From: CAUZIZ01 sp965219855
GTDB taxonomy: Bacteria; Acidobacteriota; UBA6911; RPQK01; JAJDTT01
DNA length: 64,000 bases
Assembly (NCBI GenBank): GCA_965219855.1
Contig: CBDCOR010000030.1
Span: 248,001 to 312,000 of the forward strand
Direction: 5' to 3'
The notes below the pieces were generated by a model. The model ran no database searches, had not been told where the DNA came from, and was given only the letters and a program-made list of their open reading frames with translations. This document shows positions 1-10,619 of the stretch, piece after piece (the stretch's first letter is position 1; every line of letters starts with the position of its first letter). Position numbers and translations under genes: made by a program.

Positions 1-1101
1 CGGGCCGGCTGTTGGCACGAGGAGAAGGGAGAGAGCCGCCCTGCCCTCGGGATCGCCCAAGCCCTGAGCCAGCTAGACCTCAAACTGGATCGCTCCAGAA
101 TCCCAGTGACTTCCTATGAAGGAGACGATCCTCAGCTACTCATCAATTACGTCGGTGGGGCTCGATCGATTCCGACGGCGAGTTACTACCAGGCAATCGA
201 CTATGAGGAGGCGCTGCCCAAGGGGTTCTTTGAGGGGAAGACCGTCTTCGTGGGCAGTTCTCTAACCGCACAGACACTGGGCGCGGGCTCGAACCCGGCT
301 GATGTGTTCCCTTCTCCTTTCGACTCCGGAGGAACCGCTGTAGCGTCTATGCCCGGAGTGGAGGTTCATGCCAATACCTTTAACACGATTGTTCGGGGCA
401 ATTTCATCCGACGACTCTCACCGCTTGCGACCTGGGGACTGATGCTCCTGCTGGGAGCCCTGATCACGGGTTTCGTTCTGCTCCTCCATTCCCTGCCCCT
501 CAAGATCGGAATTTCGCTTTCCTCGATGGCCGTCTATTTCCTGGCCACCTCCTTGGCTTTCACCTACTGGAGTTTCTGGGTGTATACGGTCCAGCCTCTG
601 GCGCTCATGTTGATGGTCTTCGGAAACAACACCGGCTCCATGATAGCTGGGAATCTGGGTCACCAGGAGCGTATGGAATACACCGTGATCGGTGATGCCG
701 TGAACCTGGCCTCCAGACTCGAGGGGGTCAACAAAGTCTTCGGTACGGTCGTCCTGATCAGCGAGTCGACGGAGGCTCTCGTACGAGACAGATTCGCCCT
801 CCGTCCGGTCGACTTGATTCGCGTGGTCGGAAAGGAACGGCCCGTACGCATCTATGAAGTGCTGGCGGGGCTCTCAGATTCGGAGACCGATCCGGCCCAA
901 GCGCTGATTGAGTCGTTTTCAAAGGTACTCAGGTTCTACCAGGAGGGAAAGTGGTCCACTGCCGCCTCTTTAGCCCTTGATCATCTGGAGCATTTTCCCG
1001 ACGATCCGGTAGGTCGCATCTATCTCGAACGCTACCAGCGCTTTGCGCGGACGCCGCCAGGGGCAGACTGGGACGGCGTTCTCACACTGGAGTCCAAGTG
1101 A
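1..1101 (+). CDS. CHASE2-domain class III nucleotide cyclase, partial, cyclase domain internally deleted
   Basis: The frame is open to the left edge, so the start lies outside the window; the GTG at 106 is internal. The N-terminal part reads as the end of a CHASE2 sensor domain (LLINYVGG, GKTVFVGSS, PGVEVHANTFNTIVRG). Three hydrophobic segments follow (about 420-630). The cyclase domain then begins abruptly at FGNNTGSMIAGNLG and continues ERMEYTVIGDAVNLASRLEG, the C-terminal half of a class III cyclase, with a TPR-like tail. The first half of the cyclase domain, which carries the metal-binding aspartates (usually within LFADIRGFT), is absent although the frame is intact. By family knowledge such proteins make cAMP at the inner membrane; this one probably cannot. 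Confidence 0.85.
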   Translation, partial: RAGCWHEEKGESRPALGIAQALSQLDLKLDRSRIPVTSYEGDDPQLLINYVGGARSIPTASYYQAIDYEEALPKGFFEGKTVFVGSSLTAQTLGAGSNPADVFPSPFDSGGTAVASMPGVEVHANTFNTIVRGNFIRRLSPLATWGLMLLLGALITGFVLLLHSLPLKIGISLSSMAVYFLATSLAFTYWSFWVYTVQPLALMLMVFGNNTGSMIAGNLGHQERMEYTVIGDAVNLASRLEGVNKVFGTVVLISESTEALVRDRFALRPVDLIRVVGKERPVRIYEVLAGLSDSETDPAQALIESFSKVLRFYQEGKWSTAASLALDHLEHFPDDPVGRIYLERYQRFARTPPGADWDGVLTLESK

Positions 1102-1556
1102 GGTCGCTGCCTTCAAGTGTGTCCCACTACCGACGGTGCCGGCTCATTCGGTGAGAAAACTGCAGACTGTTTTGCGGGCACGAGTTCCTACAATTGATTG
1201 ATTGGCGGTACAATTCCGTGGTAGTTGGGAATCGAAGCAGGTCGACGCGACTTATCGCCTTTTTCGGGAGAAAGGATTTGCGAGGTCCTACGGCCGGGAT
1301 GCCAACCTGGTTTCATCTCTTCATAGCTTTCCTGCTGATTGACGGATTCTCCACCAGGTTCGGAAGCAGCAAATTGATCTTCCCCCGGCTCTCCTTTGAA
1401 CCGAACACCTTCCTCGGCGTCGCGATCCTCAATCCGAACCGCGACGAAGCAACCCTGACTTTCACGGTCAGCCCACCTCTTGCCTTCGTTCCCATCGGCG
1501 GAACACAAAGGTTCCAGATCCAGGGTGGCACCGGAGTCCCGAATTGGGCGGTTAGC

Positions 1557-3511
1557 CCGAAGTTACCCTGAAAACTAGCTGAAAAACAACCTGTAAGCCA
1601 TTGTGGATCATCAGGTAAGGGTCTTTTTGTGTTCGACAATCTGTACCCATGTAATAGTTGGTTTAGTGTCCTTTATTGTCGGTAGTATGTGATATTATAG
1701 TGCCCATGTACATCGAATCCGTTCCCAACCGCAACTCGCCCCCGGCCATTCTCCTGCGCGAGTCCTACCGGCAAGCCGGCAAGGTGCGCAAGCGCACTCT
1801 GGCTAACCTCAGCAAGTGGCCCGCGGAGATCGTCGAAGGCCTGCGCAGCCTCTTGAAGGGAGGCTCCGTCATCTCCGACTTGAGCCAAGCCTTCCAGGTC
1901 CAGCGCACTCGCCCCCATGGTCATGTGGCGGCCGTCTTGGGTACCCTGCGCCGCCTCGGTTTGGAGCGCTTACTGGCCACTCGCAACAGCCTGCAGCGCC
2001 GCCTGGTAGTGGCCCTGATCGTGGCGCGCATCCTGGAGCCCCGCTCCAAGCTGGCCACCGCACGCGGATGGGATCCCCAGACCCTGTCCAGCAGCTTGGG
2101 CGAGCTCTTACAGGTGGAGGCCGCGACGGCCGATGATCTGTACGGCGCCTTGGACTGGCTGCTCGTTCGACAACCAAAGATTGAAAACCAGCTGGCGGCT
2201 CAGCGCCTGCAGGACGGTTGCCTGTGATCTACGACGTCACCTCGACCTACTTCGAAGGGAGGAGTTGCCCGTTGGCCCAGCGGGGGTATTCCCGAGACGG
2301 CAAAGGGGGTACGCTGCAGATCGTCTTCGGCCTGCTGTGCGAAAGGCTGCCCCGTCGCGGTCGAGGTCTTCGAAGGCAACCGAGCGGACCCCACAACAGT
2401 GACCAGCCAAATCCAAAAACTGCGCCAACGCTTCGGGTTGCGCTCGGTGGTGGTGGTCGCCGATCGAGGAATGCTGACGGAAGCCCGCATTCGGGAGGAG
2501 CTCAAGCCGCTGCCCGGCATGGGCTGGATCACGGCCCTGCGAGGCCCTCAGATCCGCAAACTGTTTCAATCCGGTCCGCTGCAGCTGTCCCTGTTTGATC
2601 AACGCGACCTGGCCGAGATCCAGAGCCCGGACTACCCCGGGGAACGGCTCATTGTCTGCCGTAATCCCCTCTTAGCGGAGGAACGGGCCCGCAATCGCCA
2701 GCAACTGCTCCAGGCGACCGAGCTGGAGTTGGAGAAGATTGTCCAGGCAACGCAACGTCCGAAGCGTCGCTTCAAGGGCAAGGATCGGATTGCCCTGCGG
2801 GTGGGCAAAGTCCTCAACCGCTACAAAGTGGGCAAGCATTTTGTCCTGGAGATCGGCGAGGAGTCCTTCTCCTACCAGCGCCGGCAGGAGCGCATCGAGC
2901 AGGAGGCGGCACTGGACGGGATCTATGTGATTCGCACCAACCTGGCCCGCGAGCAAATGGATGCCGAACAAACGGTGGCTGCCTACAAGGGGTTGTCCGT
3001 CGCCGAACGGGCCTTCCGCAGCTGTAAGAGTGTCGATCTGAAGGTCCGACCCATTTACCACCATCTGGAGGATCGGGTCCGCGCTCACGTCTTTCTGTGC
3101 ATGCTTGCCTACTACGTCGAGTGGCACATGCGACAGAAGTTAGCTCCGATCCTGTTCGACGACGAGGATCCCGAGGCGGGGAGGCAGCTTCGCGATTCGG
3201 TGGTGGCACCCTCTCAGCGCTCTCCTCAGGCCCTCCGCAAGGCTCACCGCAAGCGCACCGTTGAGGGTGGGCCCGTGCACAGCTTTCAGACCTTGCTCAG
3301 CGATTTGGCCACGATCTCCAAAAACCGGATTCAGCCGCAGTTGCCCGGCTCAGCAGCCTTCGACAAAATCACCCGTCCCACATCGCTTCAGCAGCGAGCC
3401 CTGGATCTCCTCGGCGTTCGTCTATAATGTACCCAGTACCGACGCAGCTGATTTGTAGCATTACCCCAATCTTAACAATAGGTTAATCACTTTTCTACGA
3501 GGTAACTTAGG
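1557..3511 (+). mobile_element. IS1634-type insertion sequence, copy 1
   Basis: 1955 bp. The ends are CCGAAGTTACC and GGTAACTTAGG, imperfect 11-bp inverted repeats with one mismatch. It is flanked by the 6-bp direct repeat GTTAGC (1551-1556 and 3512-3517). A near-identical copy lies at 51901-53857; by eye I count only about eight differences. The transposase type and the 5-6 bp duplication fit the IS1634 family of the IS4 superfamily. It interrupts the LRR protein gene. Confidence 0.85.
1676..3427 (+). pseudogene. IS1634-type transposase, frameshifted
   Basis: DDE transposase. The conserved first acidic region (VIYDVTSTYFEG) and second (VVVADRGMLT) are visible, as is the C-terminal part with YHHLEDRVRAHVFLCMLAYYVEWHM. 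The frame is broken twice. One base is missing near 2224 (CCTGTG against CCTCGTG in the other copy), closing the first ORF at 2227. A +1 shift is also needed near 2341-2346 (GAAAGG), after which the reading GCPVAVEVFEGN resumes and continues to 3427. The second lesion is shared with the copy at 52020. Confidence 0.8.
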
Positions 3512-4899
3512 GTTAGCGGCGGACCCGGTTTTGGAACCGTCAGCTCCGGCAGCGCCCTGAGCACCTACGACGCTCCCTCCGGGCTTCCTTCTCCGCTGCC
3601 AGTCACCCTGACGGTGGAAAGGTCTGAAGGGATCGCCGGAGCTTCGCTGGACGTACTTGATCCTCAAACCCTTTTCCAGGATGTGGGAGTGGTTCAGTCG
3701 GTGGTCTACCTGGAGGGTTTGCAACAACTCTATGCCGCCCAACTGCGAGTACTCGGCGGTCTGGTCCTGAAGGGGGCTGGAAGTGAAACCTCCGATATCG
3801 TCGCGATCGCCCCTGACGGAAGTCAGAACACGATCATCGATTATCCCGGCGAGAACATCACCAAAATGGTGCCTTTCAAGGCGATTGACGGGAAGGAGTA
3901 CCTCTTGATGGCCGGTCGTCGAGGCGATCGGATTATTCGACTCGATCCGATCTCCTTGGACAGCCGGGATCTAGTGACAGGGATCAACGGACCAACGGCC
4001 CTGGCCTTTGACGGAAACGGTAATCTCGTAGTAGCCGTGACAGAGACCCCTCCTATCAGAACGATCCCCCGGAGGGTACTCGGGGAGGATCTTTCTCCTG
4101 TAGCGGGGCTCGAGCAACGGCTTCACGTCGGCACGAATTCGATCTTTGATGTACGAGCCTTGGCTGATCTCACCTCCCTGGATTTCCTGGAGTTGCGAGC
4201 CAACGTGATCAGCGACATCAGCGCTCCGGCCGCGCTCACTGCCCTTCAGGTTCTCGATCTGACATCCAATAGTGTCTTTGACCTGACATCACTGGCCAAA
4301 CTCGGAAATTTGGAGCGCCTGGAAGTCGCCGAGAATGCGGTGCAAGATCTAGATCCCCTGGCTAGCCTTTCGAAGCTCAGCGAGCTCAGATTGAGAGGGA
4401 ATAACATCTCCGTTGTCGCCCCCTTGAGCGATCTTACAAACCTCAACTTCGTCGATCTACAAGGGAACCCATTGAATCAAGGTGAATGTACGATAATCTC
4501 GGGACTGGAGGAGGACGGCGTTCAGGTCGTAAAAGACATCGATTGTAATTGACGCCAAGGTACCGCGAGAGACCTTTGGACAAGCGACAAGCACTGCGCA
4601 CTCCCATGGTTCCTGGCCGAGAGTCCGCCGTCGAGTTAACCAGTGACTTGCTTAAAAAGTAGGAGGCGTTGAGATGGCAGATGACATCATCTTTCGACCC
4701 CTGGAGTTCCGAAATCTCAGGGTCAGGAATCGGGTTTTCCGTTCCAATCTTGCCGGCAGGTTCGGAAACTATAATGGCTCTGGAGGACAGGCGCGGATCA
4801 ACTGTGTCAGGGGCCACCCAAAAGCGGCCAGTGAGGGCCACTTCAAAACCGGCCATTTTCAAGAGCCATTGAGGGCCGCATCCGGCGTAGGATGCGCCG

Positions 4900-6396
4900 A
4901 TGGCCAATACATTGAAAATGGAAAAGAAGCAAACGGTTTTGGCGCTCCTGAAGCTGGGCTGGTCGTATCGTCGGATCGAGCGAGAGGTGGGAGTCCGACG
5001 AGAGAGGATTGCCCGCTATGATCCCTCCCGAGATTCAAAACCGGCCAAAGCGGCCCCCGGCTCGGAGGAGCAAAAGCGGCCAAAGCGGCCCCCGGGTCTG
5101 CGCAGCTTCTGTGAGCCCTTTCGGGAGCAGATTGAAAAGAAACTCCAGCAGGGATTGCAGGCCAAGCGGATCTGGCAGGACCTGGTCTTCGAGCAGGGAT
5201 TCGGGGGAGCCTACAACTCCGTCAAGCGCTTCTGTGGAAAGCTCAAGGCGGAGAGTCCTCGCGTGTTTGCTCGGGTGGAAACTCCCCCCGGTCGGGACCT
5301 GCAGATCGACTTCGGCAAAGGAGCCCTGACTCGGACCGAATCGGGTCGTTACCGCCGTCCTCATCTGTTCAAGGCCGTCCTCTGCCACTCGCGCCACTCC
5401 TATGAGGAAGTCGTCTGGCGGCAGGAACTGAAGACGTTCATCCGCTGTGTCGAGGAGGCTTTTCACGCTTTTGGAGGCGGCGTGGAGGTGGTTCGCCTCG
5501 ATAACCTCAAGGCCGGGATCACCCGGGCTTGCTTGGTGGACCCCGAGGTCAATGCCGTCTTCAGTGCGCTCGCTCGCCACTACGGCTTCGCCGTGCTGCC
5601 CATCCATCCGGGCGCTCCGAACGAGAACGGAAAAGTCGAAAGAAGCATCGGATATACCGACTCCAGCGCGCTCAAAGCTCGCCGCTTCGAGAGCCTGGAT
5701 GCGCAGAATGAGCATCTGCAGAGTTGGAACGAGCGAATCGCCCGCCAGCGCATCCACGGCACCACCAAGCAGCAGGTCTGGCCCCGCTTTGTCGAAGAAC
5801 AGAAGCATCTCCGACCGCTTCCGGATTCCCGCTTCAGTTTCTTCCGCGTGGGCCGTCGAACGGTCTCCACCGATGGCCACATCGAAGTCGACCGAGCGTT
5901 CTACTCGGTGCCCAATCATCTGCTCGGTTGTGAAGTCGCCGTGCACTGGGATGATCGTATCGTCCGCGTCTTCTTTCGTGAGCAACAGGTGGCCCTGCAT
6001 CCGAAGCACCCGCCGGGGAGATTCCGAACCGAAACGAGCCATCTTCCGGAACGCAAACGCTACGCGCACTATCGAACCGAGCATCATCTGCTGAAGCAAG
6101 CCCGAGCCGTGGGTCCAGAGGCGCACCGCTGGGCCGAGCGAGCTCTGGAGGTCCGAGACATGCTCGCCTACCGACTCGTGCAGGGCATGATCTCGCTGAC
6201 CCGCCGCTACCGCGCTTCGGTCGTCGACGAAGCCTGCGGCAAGGCGCTCGCACATGACGCCTTCCGCTACCGGACTCTGGTGGCTTTGTGTAAGCGACTG
6301 GACGTGCCGCAGCGCTCTTTGTTTACCTCCGAGCACGAGTTGATCCGACCGCTGTCCGAGTACCAGATCACCGATCCCACAGGAGAACCAGAATGA
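4900..6396 (+). CDS. istA: IS21 transposase IstA
   Basis: 498 aa. The N-terminal helix-turn-helix region (TVLALLKLGWSYRRIEREVGV) is followed by an rve-type integrase core with the first acidic residue in DLQIDFGKG, the second in VVRLDNLKAG and the glutamate in NENGKVERS. The C-terminal Mu-transposase-like domain includes FYSVPNHLLG. The length is usual for IstA and the frame is uninterrupted. It acts with the IstB ATPase encoded immediately downstream, with which it overlaps by four bases (ATGA). Confidence 0.93.
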   Translation: MANTLKMEKKQTVLALLKLGWSYRRIEREVGVRRERIARYDPSRDSKPAKAAPGSEEQKRPKRPPGLRSFCEPFREQIEKKLQQGLQAKRIWQDLVFEQGFGGAYNSVKRFCGKLKAESPRVFARVETPPGRDLQIDFGKGALTRTESGRYRRPHLFKAVLCHSRHSYEEVVWRQELKTFIRCVEEAFHAFGGGVEVVRLDNLKAGITRACLVDPEVNAVFSALARHYGFAVLPIHPGAPNENGKVERSIGYTDSSALKARRFESLDAQNEHLQSWNERIARQRIHGTTKQQVWPRFVEEQKHLRPLPDSRFSFFRVGRRTVSTDGHIEVDRAFYSVPNHLLGCEVAVHWDDRIVRVFFREQQVALHPKHPPGRFRTETSHLPERKRYAHYRTEHHLLKQARAVGPEAHRWAERALEVRDMLAYRLVQGMISLTRRYRASVVDEACGKALAHDAFRYRTLVALCKRLDVPQRSLFTSEHELIRPLSEYQITDPTGEPE

Positions 6397-7166
6397 TCTC
6401 ATCAGAACTGGAACGAAAACTTCGTCACCTCCGGCTCTCGGGCCTGGCTCAGGTCTTTGACGTTCGCCTGCAACAAGCCGTCCAGGGAAGGCTCAGCCAT
6501 CAGGAGTTCTTTGAGCTGCTGATTGATGACGAGCTGACCCGCCGTCGGGACCGGCTGTTGGAGCGACGTTTGCGCCAGGCCCAGTTTCCGGAACAAAAGC
6601 ACTTGGAGGACTTTAACTTCTCCTTTAACCCCTCCATCAACCGGCAGCAGATCTTCGATCTGGCTACCGGCCGATTCATCCAACAGCGCCGCGGCTGGTT
6701 GGTCATCGGTCAGACCGGAGTCGGCAAGAGCCATCTGATCATCACCGTCGGGATCAAGGCGGTCGAAGCCGGTCACCGGGTGCAGTACAAGTCGGCTTTC
6801 GATCTGCTGGAAGACATCGCCGAAGCCACGGCCACCGGCAGACGCCGATCTTACATTACGGAGATGACCCGGATCCCGCTGCTGATCCTCGAGGATCTGG
6901 GACTCCGCAGAGTGCCGGAGTCGGCGGCAGAAGATCTGTTGGAGATCCTGCACCGCCGATACCAGAAGACCTCGACGATCCTCAGTTCGAATCGACCCCT
7001 GGAGGACTGGGGCGCGATGCTGGGAGGAGATACGGCGGCCACCTCGGCGCTGCTGGACCGCTTCCTGCACACTTCGGAAGTCACCTTCATTCGGGGCAAG
7101 AGCTATCGCCTCTACGAGCGACAGCAACGAGAGAAATCCACCCCGAAGCGAGGGAAAGAGAAATGA
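6393..7166 (+). CDS. istB: IS21 transposition helper ATPase IstB
   Basis: 257 aa AAA+ ATPase. Walker A is GQTGVGKSH and Walker B is LLILEDLG; the sensor-like region is TSTILSSNRPLEDWG. It is DnaC-like and forms the target-selecting partner of IstA. The start ATG overlaps the istA stop, implying translational coupling. The gene is intact. Confidence 0.93.
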   Translation: MISSELERKLRHLRLSGLAQVFDVRLQQAVQGRLSHQEFFELLIDDELTRRRDRLLERRLRQAQFPEQKHLEDFNFSFNPSINRQQIFDLATGRFIQQRRGWLVIGQTGVGKSHLIITVGIKAVEAGHRVQYKSAFDLLEDIAEATATGRRRSYITEMTRIPLLILEDLGLRRVPESAAEDLLEILHRRYQKTSTILSSNRPLEDWGAMLGGDTAATSALLDRFLHTSEVTFIRGKSYRLYERQQREKSTPKRGKEK

Positions 7167-7709
7167 CACCTGCGAGGCGAGTGCTGTGAGTGCGGGCTTG
7201 TCCCCTACTCGCAGACCCTGGGACTCAGCCCCAGGCTTCGTAGATTGCCCGCTCCGAGGGAGGGGTCAGGACAGGGTGGGGCAGAGCTCATTGCTTGAGG
7301 GGCCTCTGAGCGAATGTTTTTTGAAAAAAGGAAGCCAGGAAGAAGCCGTGTCGTTGAAACCAAGCAGAGACCATGGAAGCCAGGCTTCTCGAGTTTCCCC
7401 CAACACCCCCGGAAAGCCGTGGAAACTGCCGCGCTATGGAAACCGTGGGAAAACGGCTGCCTCGCGAAGACGACTCCAGGAGGCGAGTTTTTCCACCGTT
7501 CCCACAGCGCTTGGAAAACTCCTCCGGACGGAGTTTCCCACAGTTCCCACCGCTTCTACGGCTGAACACACAACAAAGCCTCCTCCCCCCGCTTCGCGGG
7601 GAGGGCTTCACAAGGGATTGAAATGACTCGAACCGGAGGATATAACTACTGAATCACTGGCCGGTTTTGACCCGGCCCCGCCTGGCCGCTTTTGAAGTGG
7701 CCCCCGACA
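7167..7709 (+). other. Non-coding right arm of IS21 element A
   Basis: About 540 bp between istB and the right inverted repeat. I see no convincing gene; the longest reading frame has no protein-like features. It holds a GC-rich hairpin CTCCCC...GGGGAG near 7585-7605 without a T-run, and several related GGAAAAC/GTTTTCC-type short repeats. Confidence 0.6.
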
Positions 7710-9005
7710 TCAACTGGGAAGCGAAGTTTGCCCGGGGGGGGGCGTGGGAGGGATCATCTCCTCCTACGTATCAGTTACTACTAATGGAAGGATTATCCCC
7801 AACTACGCCTGTATCGACAAGGATGAACGAATTGATTTCTGGCGATCCGTCGCCGAAACGGTGCACCAATACGACTGCCGCTACATCCTCCAGCTCAGTC
7901 ATTCGGGAAGGCAACAAGACATCGGTGGCGTCGAGAACCTGAATCGGCGGGTGCTGAGCTCGACCAACAGCACGGAGCCGTTTAACGGCATTCTCTGTCA
8001 GGCAATGACGACCGATCAGATTCACGAAACCGTCCAGCTCTTTGCCGATGGTGCAAGGAGGGCGAGAGAAGCGGGAATCGACGGCGTCGAGCTTCACGGA
8101 GCGAATGGCTATCTGATCACCCAGTTTCTTAGCTCTGCCATCAACGATCGGGAAGACGAATACGGAGGCCCCCTGGAGAACCGAGCTCGCTTCGTCCTTG
8201 ATATCATCCGTGCAATCCGTAAGGAAGTAGGCGACGACTATCATTTCCAGGTGAAAATCAGCGCGATCGAGCACAATAACGTGATCAACCCGTTCGCTAA
8301 GGCTGGTAACACCCTGGAAGACTCGATTCAGGTTTGTAAGTGGATGGAGGAAGCCGGGATCGATGCCATCCATGTGTCCACGGGGAGCCTGTTCCCGCAT
8401 CCGCTCAATCCGATCGGCGGGTTTCCCTTGGACCACGCAACCCGAGCCTTTCCCGTCCTCCTTCCCAGTGGAGTCGCCACCCATCGCAACTACGCCTTTT
8501 TCCGGCGCCGATGGTTGCGTCCTCTGTTCAAGCTCCTCTGGAACCGCCTCACCAAGAGGGTCGCAATCGAGGGGGTTAGCGTCGATGAGGCCCGAGCGAT
8601 CAAGAAGGCGGTCACCATCCCAGTCATAGTGACGGGTGGATTTCAAAGAGCCTCCTATATCCGTCAGGTCCTCGAAAACGAAGATTGCGATGCGGTGTCG
8701 ATCGGCCGCGCCCTGATTGCCAACAACGATCTGGTCAAGCAATTCGCAGCTGGAAAGGATGTCCCGGCCGATCCCTGCACCCACTGCAACAAGTGCCTGG
8801 TCTACGCTCCGGTTTATCCGCTGGGGTGTTACGAAGAATCCCGTTTCAGCAGCTACGAGGAGATGATCGAAGAAGTGATGTCGGTTTACGATCCACCGGG
8901 GAACTGGATGGTGCCACCGGCACCCAACCCGTGAAAAGGCACCGAGTGGCAGCTACCAGGGAAATCCCTGGTAATCGCGTACCAATCTCCTGGAGGTCAT
9001 GACTC

Positions 9006-10490
9006 ATGTCCGAAAGCACCCGCTTGACGCCGGTTGAGATCACAGAACGCAGACGGGGCCGGAGACGCCTTCTTGTAGTCTTGCTCCTAGTCGTCGTACT
9101 TCTGGTCTACCTCTACTGGCAGTTCCACCCCGACCGTCCCGTCGACTACAGCGATATTCGGGAACACTTCAAGTATGGGTCCATAGGGAGCGAGCCCGTC
9201 AATGGGATCCCTTACTGGATTTTCAAGGTCTTGCCAGGGCTGTTTCCGGACAAGCTGCCGGGTAAGGGTTACGCCTCACTGGGCTTTATCGAGGAAGAAG
9301 GCCGAGAACTGCCGATTGGGTTCTCCAAGCGGAGGGTCACGATCGATCGCGCCTGGCTAAACTGCAGCGTCTGCCACACCGGCACTGTCCGGGACACACG
9401 CGGGAGCAAACCGAAGATCTACCTCGGCATGCCTGCCAACACGATGAATCTCCAAGCCCTGGTTCGGTTCCTGGTCGCCTGTGGGGAAGATGAACGGTTC
9501 ACGGCAGAACGAATGATGCCCGAAATCCAGAGGATCGGCGATCTGAGCTTCTTGGAAGCTTTCTTCTACCGCAGCGTCGTGATCCGACGAACTCGGGATG
9601 CCCTTCTCGGGCTTGATCGTGTAGTTAGCTTCTTCGATCAGCAGCCGGACGATTGGGGACCGGGAAGGGTCGATACCTTCAATCCGTATAAGCTAGTGCA
9701 GTTCAACTTTCCCATGCAGAAGCTTCCCCAGGAGGTGATCGTAGGCGTCTCCGATCTGCCATCAATCTGGCTGCAGGCGAAACGAGTCGGCATGGAGCTG
9801 CATTGGGATGGCAACAACGATTCCGTCGAGGAACGGAACAAGAGCGCCGCGCTGGGGGCAGGCGTGGCACCGACCTCCATCGATATCCCGCGAATCGAGC
9901 GAATCGAGGACTGGCTGTGGGAATTGGAGCCTCCCGGGTATCCCTACGAAATCGACACGCAACTCGCCGCTGAAGGAAGGCCACTTTATCAGAGTTACTG
10001 CGCCAGCTGTCACGGCCAGGATGGCAGGGACTTCAGCGGCGAGTATGTGGGGAAGGTAGTGCCCATCGATGAGATCGGAACGGATCGCCATCGTCTGGAT
10101 TCATACACTCTTACGCTAGCAGCCAATCAGAATACGCTCTATGCGGGCTATCCTTGGAGATTCAGCCGCTTCAAGAAAACGAACGGCTACGCCAACCTCC
10201 CGCTCGATGGCATCTGGTTACGGGGACCCTATCTGCATAACGGCTCGGTTCCCACGCTGCGGGACCTGTTGGAAGCCCCCGGTCATCGTCCAGAAGTGTT
10301 CTTCCGGGGCTACGATGTAATCGACCGCAGGAAAGTCGGCTTCATATCCGACATTGCGGAAGAAGGAGACCGACACTACTTCAAGTATGATACGCAGCTT
10401 CCGGGAAACGGGAACCAGGGACACCTGTACGGTGTGCAGCTCTCAGCTGCCGGGAAGGATGCGCTGGTTGAGTACATGAAGCAGTTTTGA
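9006..10490 (+). CDS. RoxA-like membrane-anchored diheme c-type cytochrome
   Basis: 494 aa. A single N-terminal transmembrane anchor (residues 21-38) follows a basic stretch. Two haem-c motifs are visible, CSVCH (120-124) and CASCH (332-336), about 212 residues apart. The region IWLQAKRVGMELHWDGNN and the C-terminal PYLHNGSVPTLRDLLEAP resemble the RoxA/RoxB rubber-oxygenase and diheme peroxidase superfamily. The protein is shorter than RoxA (about 680 aa). The likely role is periplasmic, membrane-tethered oxidation of a hydrophobic substrate; the substrate is unknown. It follows the OYE gene by 71 bp and precedes a small membrane protein and a second paralogue. The start is at ATG 9006, after GGAGG at 8991. 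Confidence 0.8.
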   Translation: MSESTRLTPVEITERRRGRRRLLVVLLLVVVLLVYLYWQFHPDRPVDYSDIREHFKYGSIGSEPVNGIPYWIFKVLPGLFPDKLPGKGYASLGFIEEEGRELPIGFSKRRVTIDRAWLNCSVCHTGTVRDTRGSKPKIYLGMPANTMNLQALVRFLVACGEDERFTAERMMPEIQRIGDLSFLEAFFYRSVVIRRTRDALLGLDRVVSFFDQQPDDWGPGRVDTFNPYKLVQFNFPMQKLPQEVIVGVSDLPSIWLQAKRVGMELHWDGNNDSVEERNKSAALGAGVAPTSIDIPRIERIEDWLWELEPPGYPYEIDTQLAAEGRPLYQSYCASCHGQDGRDFSGEYVGKVVPIDEIGTDRHRLDSYTLTLAANQNTLYAGYPWRFSRFKKTNGYANLPLDGIWLRGPYLHNGSVPTLRDLLEAPGHRPEVFFRGYDVIDRRKVGFISDIAEEGDRHYFKYDTQLPGNGNQGHLYGVQLSAAGKDALVEYMKQF

Positions 10491-10619
10491 TGGTGCCGCA
10501 GCCGGCCCTGACGCACCCTCGGTGGTGGATCCAGCCAAACTGCCGCCAATTGCGAGAACCATTGTGCCGAACCCTGGGGTTCGTTGTGCTCCCACTGCGT
10601 TCCAGGATGTGAGGAAGAC

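Larger units (their letters stand above)
1299..4552 (+). pseudogene. Secreted Ig-like/leucine-rich-repeat protein split by an IS
   Basis: The 5' part (1299-1556) encodes a hydrophobic signal-like N-terminus (MPTWFHLFIAFLLIDG) and an Ig-like stretch. The 3' part (3512-4552) continues the Ig-like domain (GGPGFGTVSSGSALSTYDAP), then an SdrD/NHL-like region and a C-terminal array of internalin-like leucine-rich repeats with the LTSLDFLELRAN and LTALQVLDLTSN pattern. Removing the IS at 1557-3511 and one copy of the 6-bp duplication GTTAGC rejoins the frame exactly (WAV-S-GGG). It was presumably an exported adhesion or binding protein. The start at 1299 is chosen for the signal peptide; an upstream in-frame ATG exists at 1194. 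Confidence 0.75.
4805..7709 (+). mobile_element. IS21-family element A, complete
   Basis: 2905 bp. The left end is TGTCAGGGGCCAC and the right end is the complement of TGTCGGGGGCCAC. Each end carries further internal copies of a GCCAC/AAAAGCGGCC motif, typical of IS21 multiple terminal repeats. The flanking 7-bp direct repeat is TCAACTG (4798-4804 and 7710-7716). It encodes IstA and IstB with a 4-bp overlap. Confidence 0.93.
4674..8934 (+). pseudogene. Old Yellow Enzyme family NADH:flavin oxidoreductase, split by IS21 and frameshifted
   Basis: It starts at ATG 4674 after a good AGGAGG site. The N-terminus reads DDIIFRPLEFRNLRVRNRVFRS and breaks at GGQARIN (4804). It resumes after the IS as NWEAKFARGG, the classic OYE join. 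The C-terminal part (7744-8934) has the FMN/substrate barrel motif ELHGANGYLITQFLS, the EYGGPLENRARF motif and a cysteine cluster CTHCNKCL, as in enzymes of the 2,4-dienoyl-CoA reductase group. A second lesion is a run of nine G at 7734-7742, where seven would keep the frame. The gene leads directly into the cytochrome cluster, so it was probably co-transcribed with it. Confidence 0.85.

Noticed and set aside
5035..6402. Long minus-strand frames opposite IstA/IstB genes (5035-6402, 25491-26675, 49500-50786)
   Set aside because: They are antisense shadows caused by high G+C codon bias; the plus strands carry intact IS21 proteins.
7186..7626. A possible 146-residue gene downstream of istB in IS21 element A
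   Set aside because: Composition is repeat-like (GGAAAAC/GTTTTCC blocks), with no homology pattern and no ribosome-binding site; it is better explained as the non-coding IS arm.
7734..7742. Treating the G9 run in the Old-Yellow-Enzyme gene as proof of inactivation
   Set aside because: Homopolymer length is error-prone in assemblies. The IS21 insertion alone already disrupts the gene, so the frameshift is noted but given little weight.
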